In this document: one piece after another, positions 52,896-60,204 of the stretch | Layout of the letters: each line of letters begins with the position of its first letter | Numbering within the stretch: the first letter of the stretch is position 1 | From: JAJEAD01 sp965221555 | GTDB lineage: Bacteria; Pseudomonadota; Gammaproteobacteria; HK1 | Direction: 5' to 3' | DNA length: 64,000 bases | NCBI GenBank assembly: GCA_965221555.1 | Contig: OZ244895.1 | Location: 3,658,001 to 3,722,000 of the forward strand | Program-made: the position numbers and the translations under genes | The notes under the pieces: model-generated | Seen by the model: the letters and a program-made list of their open reading frames with translations, nothing else | Database searches by the model: none | Told to the model about the DNA's origin: nothing

Positions 52896-54419
52896 TCAGC
52901 TCACCGGGTCGGCGCCGCCCTCCTCCACCCGTCGGGCGATGAATGCGTCCACGGCCTCGACCACCGCCGGATCCACCCTCGGTGGCTCGAACTCCGCCAG
53001 GACCTGCTGCCAGAGATCGTGTGCGCGCTCGGTGGCGTCGCGCCCGCCCTCCGCCTGCCACTGCTGGTAGTTGGACCAGTCCGACACGTAGGGAGAATAG
53101 AAGGCGGTCTTGTAACGCGCCATGGTGTGGCGGGCGCCGAAGAAGTGCCCGCCGGAACCGATTTCGCGCAGCGCGTCCATCGCGAGCTCGCCCTCGTCCC
53201 AGCGCACCGGCTGCATGAGCTCCGCCATGTGCTGGAGCTGCTCGATGTCGAGTATGAACTTCTCGTAGGAGGCGCTGAGCCCGCCCTCCAGCCACCCCGC
53301 GGCGTGAATCACGATGTTGGCGCCCCCGGTGAGCGCGCCCCAGAGCGCCATTTGCGTCTCCCAGATCGACTGGGCATCCGGGGTGTTGGAAACGCAGGAG
53401 GCGGAGGAGCGCCAGGGAAGCTCGACCCGCCGCGCGAGCTGGCCGGTGCCCCAGCAGGCCCGCACGTACTCCGGCGTGCCGAAGGCCGGAGACCCCGACC
53501 TCATGTCGACATTGGAGGTGAACCCGCCGTAGACGACCGGCGCCCCGGGGCGCACGGTCTGGCTCAGCACGAGTCCCGCGAGCATCTCGGCATGCTGCTG
53601 GACGAGCGCGCCGGGTATGGTGACCGGCGCCATCGCACCGGAGAGGGTGAACGGGGTGATGATGCACATCTGGCCCGCGGCGGCGAAGTCGATAATCCCC
53701 TGACACATGGGGATGTCGAGGATCAACGGCGAGTTGGTGTTGATCACGGTGTAGGTGTGGGGCCGCGCCTGAAACTCGTCTTCGTCCAGGCCGTAACGCA
53801 GGCGCAGGATCTGGAAGGAGTCCGCGACCTGAGCGGCGCCACGGGAGTAGATGAAGGTCGCTTTGTCGGAGTCGAGCATCTGGGCCCGCATCATCCGCAG
53901 GTGGCGCACGTTGGGCGGAAGGTCCTGGGGCTCGACCGAAGGCCCCGTCATGTGAATAACGTCGAAGGCCTGCGCGAGGCGGATGAAGTTGCGGAAGTCC
54001 TCGTAAGTCCCCGTGCGCTTGCCGCGCTCGGTGTCCATGGCGTAGGGAGGACCGCCGGCGGGGAGGAACTGGGTGCTGCGCCCACCGATCCGCAGGGTGC
54101 CGCAGCCACTCGTCAGCGTGAACTCGGGGGGCGAGGATGCGATCGCCGCCTCGACCATCTCGCGCCCGAAACGCACCTGGTCGCCTCGGACCGTCGCTCC
54201 GGCGCGGGCGAGGATGTCCCGGGCGCCGGCGTGATTCACCCGGACCCCAAGCTCCTGCATCACGCCGAGCGCGGTGTGGTGGATCTCCTCGATCTGCTCG
54301 CCGGCATAGCCTTCGGCCAGGGGGAGCGAGCTCGTGAGGTGGCGGTAGTCGACGGATCGGGTCGGCGTCTCGGCCGGAGCCTTGCTCCGGCGACGGCGCG
54401 CTCGGGTCGGTGCTTCCAT
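52896..54419 (-). CDS. MttB-like methyltransferase without pyrrolysine
   Basis: A 507-residue TIM-barrel protein of the trimethylamine methyltransferase (MttB) family. The first barrel segments YAGEQIEEIHHTALGVMQELG and PAGGPPYAMDTERGKRTG fit the family. No in-frame amber codon occurs, so this is the non-Pyl branch that includes glycine betaine, carnitine or proline-betaine methyltransferases. These normally need a corrinoid protein, and none is encoded here. ATG at 54419 follows ggag; the frame extends upstream into a repeat copy. It is downstream of a creatinase-like gene. Confidence 0.85.
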   Translation of the reverse strand: MEAPTRARRRRSKAPAETPTRSVDYRHLTSSLPLAEGYAGEQIEEIHHTALGVMQELGVRVNHAGARDILARAGATVRGDQVRFGREMVEAAIASSPPEFTLTSGCGTLRIGGRSTQFLPAGGPPYAMDTERGKRTGTYEDFRNFIRLAQAFDVIHMTGPSVEPQDLPPNVRHLRMMRAQMLDSDKATFIYSRGAAQVADSFQILRLRYGLDEDEFQARPHTYTVINTNSPLILDIPMCQGIIDFAAAGQMCIITPFTLSGAMAPVTIPGALVQQHAEMLAGLVLSQTVRPGAPVVYGGFTSNVDMRSGSPAFGTPEYVRACWGTGQLARRVELPWRSSASCVSNTPDAQSIWETQMALWGALTGGANIVIHAAGWLEGGLSASYEKFILDIEQLQHMAELMQPVRWDEGELAMDALREIGSGGHFFGARHTMARYKTAFYSPYVSDWSNYQQWQAEGGRDATERAHDLWQQVLAEFEPPRVDPAVVEAVDAFIARRVEEGGADPVS

Positions 54420-54462
54420 GGATGGCTCCAGGCGGGTGCTTGGAATCTCGTCAGATATTGCT

Positions 54463-54605
54463 CGCAAATTTCGCCGATTTCACAAGTGGCCGGCGCCAAT
54501 ATACTCGCTGTTGCGAGCCGAACTGCGTCGCGCCGCTTTCCGCGTAGTGTCGGCTACCTGCTTCGCTTCGCAGCCCTTGGGGCCAAAGTCTTTTCGGCCG
54601 CTTCC
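54463..54605 (+). repeat. Dispersed intergenic repeat (copy E)
   Basis: A diverged copy: gcaaatttcgccgattt terminus, core variant ccggcgccaatatactcg (54490-54507), then gcgtagtgtcggctacctgc, followed by part of the internal module. It lies between the creatinase-like and MttB-like genes of the same strand and forms the upstream region of the latter. Confidence 0.7.
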
Positions 54606-54613
54606 CCACGCGG

Positions 54614-55831
54614 TCAGGCCAGCTTGACGGCGGGTCGGCGGTCGACGCCGGGGGTCAGAATCTCGCAGCCGGTCTCGGTGACCACAATGCTCTCGCTCGC
54701 ACCGATCACGATTTGAGCCGGGATGCGGAAGGAGTGCGGCGTGTGGAAAGTCATGCCGGCTTCCAGCACCCGTTCGCTGCCCTCTGCGATGTACATGGGA
54801 CCGTCGGTCCAGGTCGGCGGGAATCCGAGCCCGATGGAATAGCCGAAGTGCCCGGACCGAAAGATCATGTCGTCCACGTCCTCCACTCCCTTCTTCACTT
54901 CCACCGCCACCTCGTGTGCGGTTCGGCCCGCCCTCACACTGGAGTAAAGGAGCTCCAGCGTGCGCTGGTTGGCTTCCATCACGCGCCTCGCGGTATTGCC
55001 GGGCTCTCCCAGGATGACGGTGCGCATCATGGGGGCGGTGTAGCGGTGCCAGCAGCCCCCGAACTCGAGCAGGACATGATCGCCGGGACGCAGCGCTCCA
55101 CGCTTGAAGGTGGTGTGAAACCAACCGGAACGGTGGCCGGCGCTGGTAATGGGGTCGATGGAGAAGGGTTCGGATCCGGCATCGATCATCTCCCGAGCGG
55201 CGATGGCCGAGAGCCGGTTTTCCGACGAACCCGCATCGGCGGCCTCGATCGCGGCCTTCATGCCCCGGGCCGTGATCGTCCCGGCCTGCCGCAGGTGCTC
55301 GACCTCCGCCGGGGACTTCACCACGCGAATGTCGAACATGAGCTTCGTGGCATCCACGAACTCCGCTTCCGGAAGCAGCTCCTTCAACCGGAGATAGGCC
55401 GCGGCGTCCAGCGGACCGCGCAGGCCCATCTCGATGCTGCCCATCTGCACACCGATTCGACGCCGCGCGAAACCACGGTCGGCGAGGAGACCGGCAAGCT
55501 GAGAGGGTGCGATCTCGGAGCCGACCCACGGGAAGGTCACGATGTCGGTGACATAGCCCTGAAGTACCGCCAGGGCCCCTTCGATCTCACCCACCTGCAT
55601 GAAGGGATCGCCGTGGCGGGGCACGACAAGACAGGCGTAGGCCTCCGGCCAGAGCGTCTGGTAGCCGCAGAGGTAGCAGTTGTCCACGACGGAGTGGACC
55701 AGGAGCACGTCGATTCCGGCGCTATCCATCGCCACGCGAACCTTCTCGAGGCGGCTCCGGTACTCCGCCTCGGGAAAGCTCCACTCTCGGGGGACGGGCT
55801 CCTTCAGACACTCCTTCAAGTAGTCGACCAT
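54614..55831 (-). CDS. Creatinase/ectoine-hydrolase-like M24 protein lacking standard metal ligands
   Basis: A 405-residue protein with a pita-bread fold: N-terminal creatinase_N (RSRLEKVRVAMDSAGIDVLLVHS) and M24 domain. In canonical M24 peptidases LIDXG and SDXTR carry two metal aspartates; here they read LLEFGG and APMMRT, and one late glutamate is HTPH. This is the metal-free pattern known from creatinase and, from memory, DoeA ectoine hydrolase. It could hydrolyse a C-N bond of a small amidine or osmolyte. ATG at 55831 follows gaggagg. Followed by the MttB-like gene. Confidence 0.82.
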   Translation of the reverse strand: MVDYLKECLKEPVPREWSFPEAEYRSRLEKVRVAMDSAGIDVLLVHSVVDNCYLCGYQTLWPEAYACLVVPRHGDPFMQVGEIEGALAVLQGYVTDIVTFPWVGSEIAPSQLAGLLADRGFARRRIGVQMGSIEMGLRGPLDAAAYLRLKELLPEAEFVDATKLMFDIRVVKSPAEVEHLRQAGTITARGMKAAIEAADAGSSENRLSAIAAREMIDAGSEPFSIDPITSAGHRSGWFHTTFKRGALRPGDHVLLEFGGCWHRYTAPMMRTVILGEPGNTARRVMEANQRTLELLYSSVRAGRTAHEVAVEVKKGVEDVDDMIFRSGHFGYSIGLGFPPTWTDGPMYIAEGSERVLEAGMTFHTPHSFRIPAQIVIGASESIVVTETGCEILTPGVDRRPAVKLA

Positions 55832-56042
55832 CGAGTCCTCCTCATGGAACGCGGACGCCGGGGGTGTTCGGCGCCGGTCAAATCTGCTCACCCCCTTCGC
55901 CGCCTCGGCGCGAGGGTGCCACCTTGGAGACGGCCTGGGCAAACCTCATGATGGCGGGTATCACGCCAGGTCGCCGAAACGGGCCACCCGGCCCGGGCGC
56001 AACGCTCCGCCCGCGACATGTCGCGGAGACATTGCAGCGAGT

Positions 56043-56324
56043 CCGGATTTTTCACCGGTTTTCGTAGCGAGGGCGCCAAGATGCCGTGATAGTGGGGTGA
56101 ACGGACCGAAAGACGCTGAGGGGCGAGCCGGAAACAGGCGAAGCGCCGGTGGCGCTTCGCCCCGGCGAGCGGGCAAGCCAGGGATGGCTTGCCCGGCCTG
56201 CAAGCGAAGCAGGGACTGCGAAGCGAAGCAGGTAGCTGACACTACGTCGAAGCGGCGCGACGGAGTACGCCCCGCTAACACGAGCATATTGGCGTCCGCA
56301 GCAGGAAATCGGTGAAATTTCCGG
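56043..56324 (-). repeat. Dispersed intergenic repeat, longest complete copy (copy F)
   Basis: A 282-bp reverse-oriented element with both termini: ccggatttttcaccggtttt at the left and, in reverse, ccggaaatttcaccgatttc at the right. It holds the internal module absent from short copies, with an 11-bp perfect hairpin ggcgaagcgcc-ggt-ggcgcttcgcc (56137-56161) and a second one gggcaagcc / ggcttgccc (56171-56194). It sits in the 532-bp interval upstream of the aminotransferase gene. Confidence 0.88.
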
Positions 56325-56363
56325 GCTAGACTGCCCGCTCCCGAGAAGCTGGACGAACCCGCA

Positions 56364-57500
56364 ATGATTCCCTGTCAGCGCCACCTCTTCGACATCCCGG
56401 CCGATGTCGCCTACCTCAACTGCGCGTACATCTCTCCCCTCATGCATCAGGTACGGGAGGTGGGCGAGGCGTCGACCCGGCGAAAGTGCCGTCCCTGGGA
56501 GATCGTCCCCGAGGACTTCTCCTCCGACGCCGAGGAAGGCCGCCGCCTCTTCGGGGAACTCGTCGGCGCCTCGGCGGAAGACATTGCCCTGGTGCCGGCG
56601 GCAAGCTACGGCATCTCGACCGCGGCGCGGAATGTGCCGCTCGCGCCCGGCCGACAGGTACTCCTCCTCCAGGAGCAGTTCCCTTCCAACGTCTATCCCT
56701 GGCGGGAGCGGGCTCGGGAATGCGGCGCGGAGATCCGGACGCTCCCGCGACCCGCGGACCACGACTGGACCCGATGCATCCTGGAAGCGCTCGACGAGCG
56801 GGTGGCGGTGGCGGCCCTGCCCCACGTGCACTGGACGGACGGCGCGCTCATCGATCTCGAACGCGTCGGGGCGCGTTGCCGCGAGGTTGGCGCCATGCTG
56901 GTGGTGGACGGCACCCAGTCCGTCGGCGCCCTGCCCTTCGACGTCAACGCGATCCGGCCGGACTTCCTGGTCGCGGCCACCTACAAGTGGCTGCTCGGCC
57001 CCTATGCGGCCGGATATCTCTACGTCGCCCCGGAACGCCACGACGGAATGCCGATCGAGCACAGTTGGGCCGACCGCGCCCGCAGCGAGCAGTTCACCGG
57101 CCTCGTCGACTACCGGGACGCCTTCGCCCCCGGGGCGCGGCGCTACGATGTCGGCGAACGCGGCAACTTCCATCTTCTGCCCATGGCCAACGCCGCGTTG
57201 CGTCAGGTGCGCGAGTGGGGGGTGGAGAACATCCAGAAGACGATCCGGGTGCGTACCCGGCGCCTGGCGGAAGGGGTGGGCGCGCTTGGAATCCATACGC
57301 TTCCCGAAGATCTCCGCGGCGGCCACTACCTGGGGCTTCGCTTTCCGGGGGGCGTCCCCGAAGGTCTGGTGCAGCGGCTCGCGGCCGAACGAGTCTACGT
57401 GAGCGGACGCGGGCATGACGCCCTGCGCGTCACCCCGCACCTGTGGGTAAACGATGACGATGAGGCCCGTTTCCTCGAAGTGCTGGCCGCGGCGATGTAG
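56364..57500 (+). CDS. Class V aminotransferase family PLP enzyme (NifS/isopenicillin-N-epimerase-like)
   Basis: A 378-residue fold-type I PLP enzyme. The PLP-lysine segment VAATYKWLLGPYAAGYLY near 205 and DGTQSVGALPFDV (aspartate to the pyridine nitrogen) are clear. It lacks the cysteine loop of desulfurases and resembles the selenocysteine lyase / isopenicillin N epimerase / ergothioneine-pathway C-S lyase side, so its reaction is not settled. ATG at 56364. It stands alone after a repeat copy. Confidence 0.88.
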   Translation: MIPCQRHLFDIPADVAYLNCAYISPLMHQVREVGEASTRRKCRPWEIVPEDFSSDAEEGRRLFGELVGASAEDIALVPAASYGISTAARNVPLAPGRQVLLLQEQFPSNVYPWRERARECGAEIRTLPRPADHDWTRCILEALDERVAVAALPHVHWTDGALIDLERVGARCREVGAMLVVDGTQSVGALPFDVNAIRPDFLVAATYKWLLGPYAAGYLYVAPERHDGMPIEHSWADRARSEQFTGLVDYRDAFAPGARRYDVGERGNFHLLPMANAALRQVREWGVENIQKTIRVRTRRLAEGVGALGIHTLPEDLRGGHYLGLRFPGGVPEGLVQRLAAERVYVSGRGHDALRVTPHLWVNDDDEARFLEVLAAAM

Positions 57501-57927
57501 CGAATCCCGGGGGGAGAGAGCCGCCGGGCGGGGACCGGGGTGTGCCGCATTCCCCGCATCCTGACGCAAGCGCACGGGAGTTTGCGCGCCGCGCCAGCAT
57601 CGGATGACCTTCCGGGTCGTGAACCCCGAGTGTTGATCGAGTGTTCTCGGTCCCTGCCGGCGTTCTCCCGAGTACGTGCGTCGAGAGTGCCTCGACGCGC
57701 TCCCCGACCGGGATCCAGCTCCAAGTCGACCTTTCCCGGGAACAAACAGGCAAGGCGCCTGCGCGCGGGGTGTCGATTGGGGTGGGAGGTCGGCGCCGCG
57801 CGGGGAGGTCCGTTCGGTGCGCACGAAACGCGTGCCTGGCGTGTAGGATTGCATTGTCTTCCGTGCGCATCCCGCCACCGGTGCGCAACGGGACCCATGA
57901 CTCAGCCGCCGACGGGGAGGATCCGCC
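57501..57927. other. Gene-free interval, 427 bp
   Basis: No gene or RNA recognised. The stretch holds the promoter and leader of the VOC gene; the sequence ggggagg just before 57928 is its ribosome-binding site. No copy of the dispersed repeat was found here. Confidence 0.4.
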
Positions 57928-58305
57928 ATGAGCACGGACGAAAGACCAAGACTTGCGGTCGGGCACGTGAGCCTGGAGGTCGAGGATGTGGAGAGCGCCT
58001 ACACGTTCTTCGTGCGCCACGGCATGCGCGATATCGTCAAACGCGAGAATTTCGGAGTACTCGAGCTGCGCGGCGGCACCCACTTGGTGCTCAGTCGCAG
58101 CGAGGAGGCGATCGAGCCGGGCCGCAAGGCCCCCTTTGACCTGATGGTCGACGACATCGACGCGGCCCGCGCGGAGTTCACGGACGCCGGTATCGATGCC
58201 ACCGACATCAAGCGGGGGCGCATCCACGACACCTTCCATATCGAAGGTCCGGGCGGCTACCGCTTCGCGGTGACCTCCTCCCACGCGGGCGACCGCCCGG
58301 TGTGA
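57928..58305 (+). CDS. VOC (glyoxalase-like) family protein
   Basis: A 125-residue protein with the beta-alpha-beta-beta-beta units of the VOC fold: LAVGHVSLEVEDVESAYTFFV at the start, HLVLSRSE in the middle and FHIEGPGGYRFAV near the end. Two or three His/Glu residues in those positions could bind a divalent metal. The reaction is unknown. ATG at 57928 follows ggggagg. It converges with the FMN-dependent dehydrogenase gene. Confidence 0.85.
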   Translation: MSTDERPRLAVGHVSLEVEDVESAYTFFVRHGMRDIVKRENFGVLELRGGTHLVLSRSEEAIEPGRKAPFDLMVDDIDAARAEFTDAGIDATDIKRGRIHDTFHIEGPGGYRFAVTSSHAGDRPV

Positions 58306-58381
58306 GCGGTCCGCACAGCACACGATGCGTCTCCCGAGTTTCGGTTCGTCCTGACGGAGATCCTCGCCCGGCCTCCCGGAT

Positions 58382-58411
58382 GCCTTGACCCGCGGCACCG
58401 CGGGTCAAGGC
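58382..58411. terminator. 13-bp perfect hairpin between convergent genes
   Basis: gccttgacccgcg and cgcgggtcaaggc form a 13-bp stem with a 4-nt gcac loop. It lies in the 188-bp interval between convergent genes, where it could end transcripts from both sides, though neither side has a clear T-run. Confidence 0.6.
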
Positions 58412-58493
58412 CTCGCCGGAACACGCACTCCCCGCAAGCGCGGCTCCATGACGGGTGTCCCCTCACGGGTGCCCGTCGACCCCGCGGAAGGTA

Positions 58494-59663
58494 TCAGGGC
58501 GGGGCCGGGCGCGGGCGCAGGCGCTCCGGAAGCTCCGCTACGGTCGTGACGCCGATCTGGCGCATCGCCTCCGCCAGCTCTTCGAGCAGGATGTGGATGG
58601 CGTGGTCCCCGCCACGGGAACCGAGCGCGCCCACGCCGAAGTAGACGGCGCGCGCGCAGAGCACGAAGTCCGCGCCGACGGCCAGCATGCGGGCGATGTC
58701 CAGTCCACAGCGCACGCCCCCGTCCGCGATCAGCACCATTCCCGAACCGATCTCGGCCCGGACTTCGGGGATCGCCTCCACCGCGGAGACCGCGGCATCG
58801 AGCTGCCGGCCTCCATGATTGGAGACCACGACGCCCTCGACTCCGAGCTCGACGCAGCGCCGGGCGTCCGCCGCGGAGAGTATTCCCTTTACCAGCATCT
58901 TGCCCGGCCACTGGTCGCGAACTTCTTGCAGGACATCCATCGAAATGTGTCCGAGCGAGATGTCCTTGAAGAAGCGGGCCCCTTCCGCGAAGCTCGCGCC
59001 GGCGGGAAGGTAGGGGGTGAGGTTCTCGAAGGTCGGTATGCCCGAGCGCAGCATCGCGAGGGACCAGGCCGGGCGCGAGAGCATGTCGAGCACGGTGAAC
59101 AGGTCGAAGCGCGGAGGAACCGAAAGCCCGTTGCGGATGTCCGTCGGGTGGCGCGTGTTCCCGGGTGTGTCCACCGTGACCAGCAGCACCTCGTAACCCG
59201 CCGACTTCGCGCGTTCCACGAGGTCGCGACGCATATCGGGGATGTTCGGAGCATAGAGCTGGAACCACGCGTTGCCGTCCGTGACCTTCGCGATGCGCTC
59301 GAGACTGGACGTGGCATAGGTGCTGAGCACGAAGGGCAGCCCGGCCCGGGTCGCGGCGCGGGCGGCAATCTCCGGCGCCCGCGGCCAGATGAGCCCGGAG
59401 AGCCCGACCGGGGCCACCCCGAAGGGAGCGCTCCAGTTACGTCCGAAGAGGGGGGTTTCCATCTTCGGAATCACGCTCTCGATCAGATACTCGGGCGTCA
59501 GGTCGATGCGCCTGAGCGCATCGAGGTTGCGCTGCCGACAGTCGAATCGGCCGTGGCCCCGCATCATGTATTCGGATGCGAAGCGGGGTATGCGCCGTCG
59601 AACCACCGCTTCCAGATCTGCGATGGCCGGGTACTTTCGATCCAGGTCGGTGGCCAGTTTCAT
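58494..59663 (-). CDS. FMN-dependent 2-hydroxyacid dehydrogenase (lactate/mandelate/glycolate type)
   Basis: A 389-residue flavoprotein of the alpha-hydroxyacid oxidase family. FMN and substrate segments include APVGLSGLIWPRAPEIAARA, VTVDTPGNTRHPTDIRNG and the catalytic SNHGGRQLDA, where His abstracts the alpha proton and Arg binds the carboxylate. It oxidises L-lactate, mandelate or a related acid with electrons going to quinone or oxygen. ATG at 59663 chosen on family length; the longer frame is a GC artefact. Confidence 0.93.
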   Translation of the reverse strand: MKLATDLDRKYPAIADLEAVVRRRIPRFASEYMMRGHGRFDCRQRNLDALRRIDLTPEYLIESVIPKMETPLFGRNWSAPFGVAPVGLSGLIWPRAPEIAARAATRAGLPFVLSTYATSSLERIAKVTDGNAWFQLYAPNIPDMRRDLVERAKSAGYEVLLVTVDTPGNTRHPTDIRNGLSVPPRFDLFTVLDMLSRPAWSLAMLRSGIPTFENLTPYLPAGASFAEGARFFKDISLGHISMDVLQEVRDQWPGKMLVKGILSAADARRCVELGVEGVVVSNHGGRQLDAAVSAVEAIPEVRAEIGSGMVLIADGGVRCGLDIARMLAVGADFVLCARAVYFGVGALGSRGGDHAIHILLEELAEAMRQIGVTTVAELPERLRPRPAPP

Positions 59664-59712
59664 GGGAACGCGGGCCGCGTGACTTTCAACCGGGACGCGG
59701 ACGCGGCGCATT

Positions 59713-59826
59713 CTAGCCCGTAAGTACCGAGTCGAGGTACACCATGCCGAACACCTCGTTGCGGCGGCCGCAGAGCTTGAGAAGCAGGAATTCCCTGAAC
59801 TCCTGGGGTGAGGAAAGCGTGCGTCC
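59713..59826 (-). pseudogene. radC: radC (JAB/MPN DNA-repair-like) gene fragment
   Basis: A 37-codon minus-strand frame reads GRTLSSPQEFREFLLLKLCG, then RRNEVFGMVYLDS, before a stop at 59713. This matches the start of the RadC MPN domain (SPQ-XX-REYL...HEVF-XX-LFLD). The remaining JAB active-site part (HXHXn-SXXD) is absent, so only a fragment survives. It lies in the 541-bp gap 59664-60204, where the base composition also shifts, between the dehydrogenase and the autotransporter-like gene. Confidence 0.65.
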
Positions 59827-60204
59827 GTGCCCGCAGGACGACGCCAGAATCGAAGGGCAAGCGACACGAAGGAGGCTTTCTCCGTGTGCCGTCGCCGCAA
59901 AACCCGGGAACCGGACGAAGTTCGGGATGAGTGTATAGGGTGGTCTTTCCTGGCGGCGGACTTTGTGGGGTTGGTATTTTTTCTACCATACGGGCAAAAT
60001 TGACGATGGGATGGCGATAAACCCTTTGACCTGCTTGATTTGAATCGGTCGAGTGGTTGACCGTGGAACAGCCCGGTATTGCGGATGAGTTTTTCTGTGG
60101 GGAGAGTCATTTTGAAGTTCAGGACGGTGATCTCGGTGCTGACGTGTAGTGCTCGATCCACTTCTTCACCTTCCCCTTCGATCCACTCCTCTTCCTCCCC
60201 CCGA

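Noticed and set aside
52896..54419. Pyrrolysine-containing MttB
   Set aside because: No in-frame amber codon in the gene; it belongs to the non-pyrrolysine branch.
52038..54716. 892-codon plus-strand frame across the enolase and MttB-like genes
   Set aside because: It is the wrong frame of the enolase gene followed by the antisense of the MttB-like gene; no homology.
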